A program made the translations under genes and the position numbers. The notes below the pieces were generated by a model. The model was given only the letters and a program-made list of their open reading frames with translations, did no database searches and was not told the DNA's origin. A stretch of DNA of 64,000 nt from Bacteroidota bacterium (lineage in GTDB: Bacteria > Bacteroidota > Bacteroidia > Chitinophagales > Chitinophagaceae): assembly GCA_023437225.1 (NCBI GenBank), contig JAEZGS010000001.1, positions 1 through 64,000 of the forward strand. Direction: 5' to 3'. Of this stretch, positions 22,457 to 31,585 are shown one piece after another (positions within the stretch are counted from its first letter, which is position 1; each line of letters begins with the position of its first letter).

Positions 22457-23725
22457 ATGAATCCAGCCACCGCCAGGTATTTGTGGATATTTCTTTTGTG
22501 TTGTCTGACCCAGCTCGCTGGCGGACAGGTTACACTTCGGGGGAAAATCAACATGAAGTCGGCTGAGTCGGCATGGGGAACCAAATTGTACCTCTCAGTT
22601 TTGGAAGATCTTTCCAAAGGCTTCAAAACGATTGACACGATCGATACGAACGGGGATGGGAGTTTCTATTATCAGCGACCGGTATCTGATAGCAATACCA
22701 TTTACCGGTTGCTTCTTCCGCCAAAAAAAGGAAACCACCGGTCGATCATTGAAGGATATCGCGACAATTACATTCTACTGGTATTGCAGGACGGGTTGAT
22801 CTATGAGATACATGCTGATGCGGATTCTTTATACTATAGTGCGCAAATGAAAGGAAATCCTCATACAGGTCCGATAAGTCATTTGCGGGATCTTAAACGA
22901 CCGTTCGCGCAGCTTGCAATAGATGCGGAGAAAAATCGGTCGGTTGAAGCCACTCCTGAGGATAGTCGCGGCTCAGACGAAAAACACAATGCCCTATTGA
23001 AGGCGTGGGAGTCAGCTACGAACGAATATAAGGTGAAACTGAAAGGCTTTATGATGAATGAAGACGAGGCTCCGTTGCTCATGCTGGGTCTTTATTATTA
23101 TTACATGGCAAGCTTTGGACGTTACGAAGCCGTGCTGTATCAAAAGGTTCTTTCCAAGGTCAAGATAGATGATTACAAACTGGCAAAAGCGATACACGAT
23201 GAATTGCAACGACCCTCTGCCGGTCGTGTCGGGCAGCAACTTCCCGCCATCACATTACAAGATGAGAATGGAGGCTCTGTTCCCCTGCAAAGCCTAAAGC
23301 ATGATCTGTTGGTGATAGATCTTTGGGCTTCATGGTGCAGACCATGCAGAAAGGCCAATACAACCTATCTGAGGGACATCCAGGATCGGTTTGAACAGTT
23401 GGCAAAGCAGCAAAAACGAATCACAGCCAGCGCATCAGCCATTGATCAAAAAGATTCCACTCTTAATATGCCAATGCTGATTGGTGTGAGTGTTGATGAA
23501 AATAAAACCGCATGGCTGGCTGCTATCAAACATGACGGTGCCTATTGGTTGCAGTTGATTGATGAGCCGGCGGGGCTGGCGAAACATTTAGGCATATCAA
23601 CCTTTCCAACATATATTATTGCTGACGGATCTAACAAAATCGTATTTGAAACCAATAACGAGATGGAGCTGCGAAAGTTTCTATCAGAACGAATTACGAT
23701 CGGGCGAAAGGATGCCTTTGAATAA
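22457..23725 (+). CDS. TlpA-like exported thioredoxin-fold protein
   Basis: The 422-residue protein has a signal peptide to about residue 23. Next is a 230-residue region of the type found before TlpA domains in Bacteroidota (DUF4369-like beta sandwich plus helical linker). A redoxin domain from about 258 follows, with WASWCRPC (Cys294, Cys297) and the cis-proline loop ISTFPTYIIAD. An insertion of about 30 residues rich in Lys/Gln/Ser/Ala (rough 305-335) interrupts the thioredoxin fold after helix 1. It probably acts as a periplasmic or membrane-attached disulfide reductase. It starts one base after the Cys-rich gene and shares its transcript. Confidence 0.88.
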   Translation: MNPATARYLWIFLLCCLTQLAGGQVTLRGKINMKSAESAWGTKLYLSVLEDLSKGFKTIDTIDTNGDGSFYYQRPVSDSNTIYRLLLPPKKGNHRSIIEGYRDNYILLVLQDGLIYEIHADADSLYYSAQMKGNPHTGPISHLRDLKRPFAQLAIDAEKNRSVEATPEDSRGSDEKHNALLKAWESATNEYKVKLKGFMMNEDEAPLLMLGLYYYYMASFGRYEAVLYQKVLSKVKIDDYKLAKAIHDELQRPSAGRVGQQLPAITLQDENGGSVPLQSLKHDLLVIDLWASWCRPCRKANTTYLRDIQDRFEQLAKQQKRITASASAIDQKDSTLNMPMLIGVSVDENKTAWLAAIKHDGAYWLQLIDEPAGLAKHLGISTFPTYIIADGSNKIVFETNNEMELRKFLSERITIGRKDAFE

Positions 23726-23728
23726 GGC

Positions 23729-23756
23729 AAAAAAAAGGGAACCAAATGGTTCCCTT
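23729..23756 (-). terminator. Terminator of the ribosomal protein operon, possibly bidirectional
   Basis: AAGGGAACC-AAAT-GGTTCCCTT is a perfect nine-pair hairpin (23735-23756). On the minus strand it is followed by a run of eight T, ideal for ending the tsf transcript. On the plus strand it is followed only by CCTTATTTTAT, which could still end the TlpA-like gene. Confidence 0.9.
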
Positions 23757-23780
23757 CCTTATTTTATCCTTGTAAGTTTC

Positions 23781-24617
23781 TTATCCAAGAGCTATGCGCT
23801 TGAATGAAATAACCTGCAGATTGTTACTTACGCTTTTCAAATAGTCAGCAACGCTCTTACCACCGTCTTTTACGAACGGCTGTGCAAGCAAAGTCTGCTC
23901 TTTGAAGAAAGCATTTAGCTTACCTTCAGCGATCTTAGAGATCATTTCAGCAGGCTTACCTGCCATCTTTGGATCTGCCTGGATTTGTTCAGTAACGATT
24001 GCACGCTCTCTTTCTACAGTGTTCTGAGGAACACTGGCAGGGTCAACGGCTACGGGGTTCATTGCCGCAATTTGCATTGCTACATCTTTACCAGCTTCCG
24101 GTGCTTCTTCGTTCATTGCAACCAATACACCCAAACGGTTTGCACCATGAATGTAAGCAGACACATAAGGCGCATCAACACGTTCAAACTTAGTGATACC
24201 GATCTTCTCGCCAATGCTGGCAAGTTTGTCGTTCACCATGTCAGCGATCTTAGCGCCATTGATTGAAACGTTATTCAGTTCGTCGATGCTTTTAACGTTG
24301 CTCTCAATTGCCGCATCTGCGATGCTCTGAGCAAAAGCCACAAAGTCAGCGTTCTTACTAACGAAATCGGTTTCACAGCTAACGCAAAGCGCGATGCCCG
24401 TTTTATTGTCGGCAGTAGTCTTAGCGATCACTACTCCCTCTTTCGCTTCACGGTCACCACGAAGAGCAGCGACTTTTGCGCCTTTCTTACGTAACCAGTC
24501 GATCGCCGCTTCGAAATCACCGTTTGTTTCTGTAAGTGCTTTACGGCAATCCATCATGCCGGCGCCAGTTGCCTGGCGAAGTTTGTTGATCTCAGCTGCA
24601 GTTATAGCTACAGACAT
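23781..24617 (-). CDS. tsf: Elongation factor Ts
   Basis: The 278-residue protein is the nucleotide exchange factor of EF-Tu. It has the N-terminal UBA-like domain with LRQATGAGMMDCRKAL and the TDFV motif in CVSCETDFVSKN, which inserts near the EF-Tu nucleotide site. The rest of the core follows with a normal C-terminus. It is the last gene of the rplM-rpsI-rpsB-tsf operon and is followed by a strong hairpin terminator. Confidence 0.98.
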   Translation of the reverse strand: MSVAITAAEINKLRQATGAGMMDCRKALTETNGDFEAAIDWLRKKGAKVAALRGDREAKEGVVIAKTTADNKTGIALCVSCETDFVSKNADFVAFAQSIADAAIESNVKSIDELNNVSINGAKIADMVNDKLASIGEKIGITKFERVDAPYVSAYIHGANRLGVLVAMNEEAPEAGKDVAMQIAAMNPVAVDPASVPQNTVERERAIVTEQIQADPKMAGKPAEMISKIAEGKLNAFFKEQTLLAQPFVKDGGKSVADYLKSVSNNLQVISFKRIALG

Positions 24618-24659
24618 ATTCTGAAAATTATTTAGTTAGAGAATAAAGTACTTCGGGGG

Positions 24660-25580
24660 TTATCTTCCACCACCGGGTCTGCGTTGTCCACCTCCGCCAG
24701 GACCACCGGGTCCACGACGTCTTTGACCACCACCAGCACCAGCTCCGCCGCCCTGGGGACCGCGTCCTCTTCCACCACCCGCGCCACGTCCGCGTCCGCT
24801 TTCAGCTTCAGCTTCAGCTTGCAAACGTGCAGCTTTCTTCTCATTCTCATCCTGGTTTGCATCGTCATGGTCTTCGTCTTTAGCAGCTTGTCTTTCTGCA
24901 AGACCTTCTGCTATTGCCGCAACGATGTACTGGGTAATGATAGCGATTGATTTGGTAGCATCGTCGTTACCTGGAATTGCGAAATCCACTTTATTCGGAT
25001 CGCAATTGGTATCAACAATACCGAAAGTAGTGATGCCAAGACGCTTTGCTTCAGCAAGAGCAATATGCTCGTGCCCGATGTCAATCAGGAAAAGAGCTGC
25101 AGGTACACGTCCCAGTTGAGAGATACCACCCAGAACCTTCTCCATCTTATCACGGTCGCGCTGAAGTTGAAGTCTTTCCTTCTTTGTCAGACTTTCTGCA
25201 CTACCATCTGCAAGCATCTTATCGATGCTTTGCATCTTCTTCACGCTCTTCCGAACCGTGTTGAAGTTGGTAAGCATACCACCGAGCCAGCGCTCAGTAG
25301 CATATGGCATGTTCACACGCTGAGCGCATTCAGTGACGATCTCTTTTGCCTGCTTCTTAGTTCCGACAAACATGATCTTTTTACCGCTGCGAGCGATCTG
25401 CTTGAGAGCAGCTGCAGTTTCCTGCAACGCCTCAGTTGTTTTATTAAGGTCAATGATGTGAATACCTTTCTTCTCAGCGAAGATGTAAGGCAACATCTTT
25501 GGGTTCCACTTCTTACGCAGGTGTCCGAAATGTACACCGGCTTCCAGGAGTTGTTGTTGCAACGAAGTGTTATTTTCCAT
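24660..25580 (-). CDS. rpsB: 30S ribosomal protein S2 with Gly/Arg-rich C-terminal tail
   Basis: The first 230 residues are a normal S2: LLEAGVHFGH, RKWNPKMLPYIFAEKKGIHI, ATERWLGGMLTNF, IDIGHEHIALAEAKRLGI and the C-terminal AIAEGLAERQ. After an acidic stretch (DEDHDDANQDENE) come about 45 residues made almost only of Gly, Arg, Gln and Pro (about 262-306, repeats such as GRGRG, QRRRGPGG, GQRRPGGG). Standard S2 is 230-260 residues. Arg/Gly-rich tails of this type bind RNA in other proteins; the role here is unknown. Confidence 0.97.
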   Translation of the reverse strand: MENNTSLQQQLLEAGVHFGHLRKKWNPKMLPYIFAEKKGIHIIDLNKTTEALQETAAALKQIARSGKKIMFVGTKKQAKEIVTECAQRVNMPYATERWLGGMLTNFNTVRKSVKKMQSIDKMLADGSAESLTKKERLQLQRDRDKMEKVLGGISQLGRVPAALFLIDIGHEHIALAEAKRLGITTFGIVDTNCDPNKVDFAIPGNDDATKSIAIITQYIVAAIAEGLAERQAAKDEDHDDANQDENEKKAARLQAEAEAESGRGRGAGGGRGRGPQGGGAGAGGGQRRRGPGGPGGGGQRRPGGGR

Positions 25581-25610
25581 TTGTATGATGTTATCTGATT
25601 TTTTAAATGA

Positions 25611-26000
25611 TTAACGCTTAGAGAACTGGAAGCTTCTGCGAGCTTTCTTGTGACCGAATTTCTTACGCTCAACAGAACGTGGATCACGCTTAAGAACACC
25701 GGCAGCTTTCAAAGCAGGACGGAATTCAGGGTTCAGTTCAACCAGTGCACGGGCAATACCAAGCTTTGCAGCTTCGGCCTGACCCTTAATACCACCACCA
25801 GCAGCATTGATCTTAACATCAAACTTGTCGAGAGCTTCGATGGTTTTCAACGGCAGCTCAACCTGGTTCTGCAGGTACTGAAGAGAGAAATACTCTTTAT
25901 AATCTTTATCGTTCACCGAAATGTTCCCCTGGCCTTTTGAAAGGAAAACACGCGTTACCGCTTCTTTACGGCGACCGATACCATTTTTTTGCTTTTCCAT
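25611..26000 (-). CDS. rpsI: 30S ribosomal protein S9
   Basis: The 129-residue protein has the family core GGGIKGQAEAAKLGIARALV, DPRSVERKKFGHKKARR, and the conserved C-terminal end FQFSKR, whose terminal arginine reaches the P-site tRNA. It lies 12 bases after rplM and 30 bases before rpsB. Confidence 0.98.
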   Translation of the reverse strand: MEKQKNGIGRRKEAVTRVFLSKGQGNISVNDKDYKEYFSLQYLQNQVELPLKTIEALDKFDVKINAAGGGIKGQAEAAKLGIARALVELNPEFRPALKAAGVLKRDPRSVERKKFGHKKARRSFQFSKR

Positions 26001-26012
26001 GTATGCTTACAA

Positions 26013-26456
26013 TTAGAAGTTTAACGGTTGTGGTTTCTGTGCAGCATGCTGATGCTCATTGCCAGCATACACAAATAATTTCTTGTACATCTTGCGACCC
26101 AGGCGATTCTTAGGAAGCATTCCTTTTACAGCTCTTTCGATTACTGCTTCAGGACGACGTGCAAGAAGGTTTCTCGCTGTCTCAATCCTCTGACCACCAG
26201 GATATCCAGAGAAATTCTGATATTCCTTGTCCTCAAGTTTGTTACCGGTGAACTTTACTTTGTCAGCATTGATCACAATAACATAGTCTCCGCAATCAAC
26301 ATGTGGCGTATAATATGCCTTGTTCTTACCACGAAGAACAGCAGCAATCTTTGCACACATCCGACCTACGGTTTGATTGGTACCGTCTACAACATACCAA
26401 TTATGCTGTACGGTAGCCGCGTTCGCATGTTTTGTAGTGAAATGTAGTTTACTCAT
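26013..26456 (-). CDS. rplM: 50S ribosomal protein L13
   Basis: The ATG at 26456 gives MSKLHFTTKHANAATV and 147 residues, the usual length; the frame remains open upstream to 26519. Typical L13 segments are WYVVDGTNQTVGRMCAKIA, YTPHVDCGDYVIVINADKV, VKGMLPKNRLGRKMYKKL. It leads the ribosomal operon behind a TACCTTTG promoter element. The leader of about 55 nt contains a GC-rich hairpin (CCCC 26479-26482 with GGGG 26492-26495), which might serve autoregulation (inference). Confidence 0.97.
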   Translation of the reverse strand: MSKLHFTTKHANAATVQHNWYVVDGTNQTVGRMCAKIAAVLRGKNKAYYTPHVDCGDYVIVINADKVKFTGNKLEDKEYQNFSGYPGGQRIETARNLLARRPEAVIERAVKGMLPKNRLGRKMYKKLFVYAGNEHQHAAQKPQPLNF

Positions 26457-26516
26457 TGTTTGTTTTTTTAATCTATCTCCCCGCCATCCCGGGGGAAATA
26501 ATTTTTTAATGGAGCG

Positions 26517-26524
26517 CAAAGGTA
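26517..26524 (-). promoter_or_regulatory. -7 promoter element of the rplM operon
   Basis: The minus strand reads TACCTTTG, an exact consensus match. A TTGG element about 20 bases upstream lies inside the palindrome TTGGTT-AA-AACCAA (26535-26548), which could be the -33 region or a regulatory site. Confidence 0.6.
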
Positions 26525-26663
26525 TGCGACCGTTTTGGTTAAAACCAATCTTTTAAGCGATATTTTTCAATCGCACGTTTGCAAAGCGCTGATAATCAAT
26601 AAAAATTTTGACCGTATTTTTAAACCGTCCTCTAAAAGGTGCAATTTTCCATATTTTCGGCAA

Positions 26664-27284
26664 ATGGCAACTCATCAAATCGGACGCGCAACATTCGGCA
26701 ACCCTGCCAACGCGGGTAATGTGCCCTCCCTCGAAGAAGCAAGAAACCTTTTGAATGAATGGATCGATAACGATCGACTGAAACTGCACATGTACCAGGT
26801 AGCTGCAGTGATGAAGGCCTGGGCTCTTGAACGGGAAATGCTAACCGAATCAGAGGCGGCCAAATGGGAGATTGCAGGCCTTTTGCATGATGCCGACTGG
26901 GAAAAATATCCGGATGATCATTGCCGGGTCATTATTGAAAAGCTTGAAGAGATGCAGGTAGATCCTGCCATCTTGCATTGCATAGCCTCTCATGGTCCGC
27001 GATACTTTGGCGTCGAGCCAGAGTCAAGAATGGACAAGATGATTTACGCGTTCGATGAGTTGTCGGGCTTCATTCATGCAGCGGCATTGATCCGTCCCAC
27101 ACGATACGATGGGATGGACGTTAAAAGCGTGATGAAGAAACTTAAGAATCTTGCTTTTGCTGCGCAAGTGAACCGGGACGATATTACTGATGCCATCGCT
27201 CGGATTGATACACCTCTTGAAGAGATCATCCAGTTTATCATCGACCATCAACATTCGGTGGAACTTCCAACACGATCTCAATAA
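26664..27284 (+). CDS. HD-domain hydrolase
   Basis: The ATG at 26664 (MATHQIGRATFGNPANAG) gives 206 residues; the frame opens earlier but without coding character. The HD motif GLLHDADWEKY and a downstream IASHGPRYFG provide metal-binding His/Asp for a phosphohydrolase of the HDIG type. The N-terminal LHMYQVAAVMKAWALE supplies the first His of the site. Close relatives are small cytosolic proteins of unknown substrate, possibly nucleotide phosphatases. The 3' end overlaps the convergent FG-GAP gene by seven bases. Confidence 0.85.
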   Translation: MATHQIGRATFGNPANAGNVPSLEEARNLLNEWIDNDRLKLHMYQVAAVMKAWALEREMLTESEAAKWEIAGLLHDADWEKYPDDHCRVIIEKLEEMQVDPAILHCIASHGPRYFGVEPESRMDKMIYAFDELSGFIHAAALIRPTRYDGMDVKSVMKKLKNLAFAAQVNRDDITDAIARIDTPLEEIIQFIIDHQHSVELPTRSQ

Positions 27285-30200
27285 GCCAACAACGTGACAG
27301 GTGCATTATTCCTTGCAATAATCAAAGCGCGTCGCCCATTCACCTTAATTTTCTTTATCTCTCTGACATCGCCACTTATGTGCAACGATCTTTCCAGAGG
27401 CAAATTCACATGATATGAATTGCCTTTATTGATTCCGGGCAAAGAAGCGATCGATGGAAATAGCGCATCGTACTTTCCTTCATACGGCATCACTCCTGAA
27501 AAATTCCCCGCGGCCATCCATTCTTTTTTGCCATCACTATTAAAATCGTCAACAACGAAACACATTACCGGGGCCTGCTGTTGATATACCGGTAACGAAA
27601 CTACGTCATAGCTTTTCTTATTACTTAAGAGCAAGAGGGATTCAAAAGTTTCGGCCTCGAACTGCTTACTATTATTCAACGATTCTCCAAAAATGTCCTG
27701 CATTGTTTTGCCGGCCATTTCACTATAACCGAGATATGTTTTTTTGAGATAAGGAAGTTGTCTTTCTAAATCTTCTTTATTGAGGAAAGGATAATAATGC
27801 CCTTCTTTATAAACGGTCAATAGTTGGTCGGGCGACCTATTCTTATCCGCATCCACAATGAACATCTTTAGAGGCTTACGGCGACCGTCAACATTTGGCG
27901 GTGTGAGTTTTGAGTTTAATCCATAATTACCCAACAATACATCCAATTTGCCATCCCCATTGATATCGTCTATCTCAACTGTTGTCCACCACCCGGAAGA
28001 TTCATATAATTTCTTTCCGTTTGTCAATCGGCCTTTCTCATTGTAAAATACCGTCGGTGCCATCCATTCGCCTACTAACACCAGATCAGCAAAACCGTTG
28101 TTATCAAGATCCGCCCATTGGGCGTCGCTGATCATTCCATATAAATTGAGTTGCTCATTATCCGCTTCATGCTCATTAAATACACCCCTGCCATCGTTGA
28201 TTAACAGGTAACTTCGCGGAGAAACCCCGTACTGACGCGGATCTGCAAGTCCTCCCAAAAAAATATCCTGGTCTCCGTCTTGATCAATATCAGCGACAGT
28301 CATACACGACTTCTGTGTTGCCGGCAGCACGATCCTTGAGCGGGTAAATGATCCATTGCCATCGTTCAGATACAATCGGTCGGCAAGTGCGGGATGCCCA
28401 TTGTCAAACTCGTGTCCGCCACTTACCACATAAAGGTCCAGATCACCATCATTATCAGCGTCAAAAAACTCGGCATCTACGTCTTCGCTCAGACTGTCTG
28501 CTGCTATAGCCGGTTGATCATGCAGCAAGAACTTCCCGCCTGGTACCTGCAAAAAAATAGACGAGGCCTGGCCTTTTGCGCCTCCTAGAAAAACATCCTC
28601 CATTCCATCTTTGTTGATGTCCCCAACTGACAATGCCGGGCCTGCCTTTGAAAGTTGATGCGGAATAAAATACTGGCGATTGAAATCGTCGAAATCATTT
28701 TCGCGATGCGACCATTGAAGACCCGCTTCGATGGTAATGTTTGAAAAGGTTGAGGTCGATTGCTGCGATAAATATGAATTTAGAAACAATGATACATCAG
28801 CCACTTTCGATGTAAAGTCTTTATCTGTAAATACAAGAGGCCTGGCGCCGGACACATTTCTTGCAATAAATGAATGGCCCGTTGAAGTAATTGCAACAAT
28901 GCTGTCTATACTTTCATCTGCTATTGTAAAAAAAACCGCGGGCTCAACGCTACTCATAAATCCTCGGGTGGGTTGCAGTTGCTGATACTGCGCACTACCG
29001 TTGTCATACAGTATGACCTTGGTGCCCAATAGAAAAGTATTCGGGCCATTGCTATTGAAGCTGACGCGTAAGGCAGGTTCATTTTTACCTGCAGAATTGT
29101 TTCGAAATATAGATGCCGCCTCATTAAAATTATTCGTCACCAGGTCGAGGTCTCCATCATTATCAAGGTCTGAATAGGCTGCACCGTTTGAAATATTCAT
29201 CCTTTCAAAACCAGCAGCAGTGGATCCTTCATGAAATTTTAGGGAATCGGTCCCATGAAAAAAGAAATTATGCCACTTACCGGGTGGCTGCCTGCGAAGT
29301 ATCTCAGCATCGAAGCTTTGATTGGAAACCTGCTGCAGTCGGAATGAATTGTCTGACAGGAACCGGATATAGTCAAGATCGTTCAACCTGCTTTTTATTC
29401 CGTTCGATATGAACAGGTCTGTATGGCCATCGAGGTCAAAGTCTGCCAAAAGTGGTGCCCAGCTCCAATCAGTAGCGCTAACTCCCGCATAAAGCCCGAT
29501 CTCGCTGAAAGCTTCGCCGCGTCCTACATTTAACTGCAGACAGTTGCGTGCATTCTGATAATTATAACCCTGCGAATATTGATTATTGTATACAGAAAAT
29601 GAGCGATCGCCTGCCGTCGATTTCAATATCTTTTCGTTTGCCGGCAACATGTCGAGGGTTATAATGTCCATCCATCCATCTTTGTTGATGTCTGCCACAT
29701 CGTTACCCATTGAGAAGTTGGATGTGTGACCAAAACTTTTGTGAGACGACTCGATGAACCGACCGCCAACGTTCAAATAATAGTAATCGTTTTCATGAAA
29801 GTCATTGCCTACATAGATATCATCCCATCCATCGTTATTAAAATCTGCAATAGCAACACCGAGGCCATAGCCCAGCGCACTACTGATGATACCTCGCTGT
29901 GATGTTTCATCTACATACTTCCCATCTGTGTTGATATATAATTTCCCTCCTGAGCGCTTGCTATAAGTATGACGCAGACTTGTATCGCCATAAGCATCTG
30001 TTCCATGAACCGAATGCTGTAGCTGAAACATATCGAGATCACCATCACGGTCGGCATCAAAAAACGCCGCCTGAGTATTATACCCGGAAACATCAAGACC
30101 GAATTCCTTAGACCTTTCTTCGAAATTTGTATTGCCTTTATTAATGAATAATTTATTCTGCGCACCTGCAAAATAGGTACGATGCGTTCCGTTGGCTTTC

Positions 30201-30601
30201 TGTGTAATGTGGTCTCCCACAACTGAAACATATATGTCGAGCAATCCATCTGCATTGACATCGGCCATTGTAACACCAGTTGTCCATGCGCCCGTATGAA
30301 AAGCACCTTTGCCAACTTCTTCAAAAACCAGATCGCCCTTGTTTAGATATAATTTATTCTGTCCATTGTTGGCGGTGAAGAAGATGTCTGTAAGCGAATC
30401 GTTATTGATATCTCCAAGTGCAACACCGCCGCCGTTATAGTAGTACATGTAGTCGAGGATATTCAGGGTGTCTGTATCTTCAACAGCATTTACAAAATCA
30501 ACTCTCGTGTGGCTCGAAGGCAACTCGATAAACAGTTTCTCGTCTCCGTTCTTACATGAAACAAATAGGATCACAGTTATTGTTGTCAACACACGCCACA
30601 T
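27278..30601 (-). CDS. FG-GAP/VCBS repeat lipoprotein with ASPIC/UnbV domain (second copy)
   Basis: I start at the ATG at 30601 (MWRVLTTITVILFVSC), two codons after a TTG in the same frame. Lipobox FVSC gives a lipid anchor at residue 16 or so. The 1107-residue protein consists of many calcium-binding FG-GAP blades with DxNxDGxxD loops, for example DINNDSLTDIFF, DVNADGLLDIYV and DFNNDGWDDIYV. Around 500-580 lies an ASPIC/UnbV-like segment, then a second propeller. Such proteins (CRTAC1-like) are regularly found with SusC/SusD pairs and are thought to be surface lipoproteins aiding ligand capture. It directly follows the SRPBCC gene. Confidence 0.9.
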   Translation of the reverse strand: MWRVLTTITVILFVSCKNGDEKLFIELPSSHTRVDFVNAVEDTDTLNILDYMYYYNGGGVALGDINNDSLTDIFFTANNGQNKLYLNKGDLVFEEVGKGAFHTGAWTTGVTMADVNADGLLDIYVSVVGDHITQKANGTHRTYFAGAQNKLFINKGNTNFEERSKEFGLDVSGYNTQAAFFDADRDGDLDMFQLQHSVHGTDAYGDTSLRHTYSKRSGGKLYINTDGKYVDETSQRGIISSALGYGLGVAIADFNNDGWDDIYVGNDFHENDYYYLNVGGRFIESSHKSFGHTSNFSMGNDVADINKDGWMDIITLDMLPANEKILKSTAGDRSFSVYNNQYSQGYNYQNARNCLQLNVGRGEAFSEIGLYAGVSATDWSWAPLLADFDLDGHTDLFISNGIKSRLNDLDYIRFLSDNSFRLQQVSNQSFDAEILRRQPPGKWHNFFFHGTDSLKFHEGSTAAGFERMNISNGAAYSDLDNDGDLDLVTNNFNEAASIFRNNSAGKNEPALRVSFNSNGPNTFLLGTKVILYDNGSAQYQQLQPTRGFMSSVEPAVFFTIADESIDSIVAITSTGHSFIARNVSGARPLVFTDKDFTSKVADVSLFLNSYLSQQSTSTFSNITIEAGLQWSHRENDFDDFNRQYFIPHQLSKAGPALSVGDINKDGMEDVFLGGAKGQASSIFLQVPGGKFLLHDQPAIAADSLSEDVDAEFFDADNDGDLDLYVVSGGHEFDNGHPALADRLYLNDGNGSFTRSRIVLPATQKSCMTVADIDQDGDQDIFLGGLADPRQYGVSPRSYLLINDGRGVFNEHEADNEQLNLYGMISDAQWADLDNNGFADLVLVGEWMAPTVFYNEKGRLTNGKKLYESSGWWTTVEIDDINGDGKLDVLLGNYGLNSKLTPPNVDGRRKPLKMFIVDADKNRSPDQLLTVYKEGHYYPFLNKEDLERQLPYLKKTYLGYSEMAGKTMQDIFGESLNNSKQFEAETFESLLLLSNKKSYDVVSLPVYQQQAPVMCFVVDDFNSDGKKEWMAAGNFSGVMPYEGKYDALFPSIASLPGINKGNSYHVNLPLERSLHISGDVREIKKIKVNGRRALIIARNNAPVTLLAY

Positions 30602-30607
30602 GCACAA

Positions 30608-31585
30608 TTACTTTTTTGGATAGAAGTATACGGGTTGAATGATATAGAGTGAATCGGTCACCATCAACTGGTCCTGACGGCGAATCACCTTATGTTCCAC
30701 CCATGGATGCGTAGCGCTTACCAGATGGTTCTTACGTATCCAATCTTTCAGTACATCCATTGCACCCTGAACATCCGTGTAATTTCCCTTCACAGCGGCA
30801 ACAATGATCTTGCAGGGCGGCACTTCGAGTTTAACCAAAGGTGCAGGCACCGTTGTATTGGAGTCCTTCAACGGCAACCCCACCTGGAAAAAATGTTTTG
30901 CTCCCGATGTTATCTTGAATCGGCTTTGCGGACGCGATGCATTAGCAAAATCTGATTCGTCCATTGCGTTCACGATCTTATTGTAATAAGCGATGAATTG
31001 AATTTCTTCTGAGCCTTTTCGGATACTGTCGCCAAAGGCAACAACGTAATGGGCTGGTATTTCCGAAGGACTTAGTTTGATGCCCGCCGATTCCCATCTG
31101 GTATCTTCAAGGTATTGACGAAGACGGTCGACTCTTTGATTGTAATTGGTCTTGAATGAAGAAGGCTTAAAAAAATATTTCAGCTTATTGGTTAATGAAC
31201 GTACCTGTAAGGTTTCGTGGTTCGATAAAAAACTTCTGCCATCAGGTGAAGGAGTTATTCGAAAAACTCCATGCGATTCTTTTCTTGATCCATTCAACAC
31301 CGAATAGTGAACGGAAAGGGAATCGTATTTCGGTTGAAGGGAAAATTCGCGTGAACCTGACATGGAATCGCTGAACCATTCCTGGTATGACTCCGACCTT
31401 GAAAGCTCTTTAAAAACTATATCAGGTCCGCTGTCGACGCTGATCCTGTAAGACACGATGCGTGTTACCGGAATGGACATCAACGCAAGCAGCGCAAGCA
31501 CCAGGAACAAGATTATAAATGCCCCGCTGCGCGATCGTTTTTTGTTGCTGTATGAAGATGCACTATCAATGTTGGGTTCGTTCAT
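30608..31585 (-). CDS. Membrane-anchored SRPBCC / GyrI-like protein
   Basis: The 325-residue protein has a short basic N-terminus, one membrane helix (about 23-44), then a segment VSYRISVDSGPDIVFKELSR of the kind that opens SRPBCC (START-like) domains. The C-terminal half contains VPPCKIIVAAVKGNYTDVQG and WVEHKV, which look like the GyrI/AraC effector-binding fold. A two-domain arrangement of this sort occurs in Bacteroidota polyketide-cyclase-like proteins that bind small hydrophobic ligands. The gene is sandwiched between two FG-GAP genes, overlapping the first by 20 bases, so the three are surely cotranscribed. Substrate unknown. Confidence 0.8.
   Translation of the reverse strand: MNEPNIDSASSYSNKKRSRSGAFIILFLVLALLALMSIPVTRIVSYRISVDSGPDIVFKELSRSESYQEWFSDSMSGSREFSLQPKYDSLSVHYSVLNGSRKESHGVFRITPSPDGRSFLSNHETLQVRSLTNKLKYFFKPSSFKTNYNQRVDRLRQYLEDTRWESAGIKLSPSEIPAHYVVAFGDSIRKGSEEIQFIAYYNKIVNAMDESDFANASRPQSRFKITSGAKHFFQVGLPLKDSNTTVPAPLVKLEVPPCKIIVAAVKGNYTDVQGAMDVLKDWIRKNHLVSATHPWVEHKVIRRQDQLMVTDSLYIIQPVYFYPKK

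Noticed and set aside
24632..24901. Overlapping basic/acidic reading frames in the S2 tail region
   Set aside because: They are shadows of the low-complexity Gly/Arg codons of rpsB.
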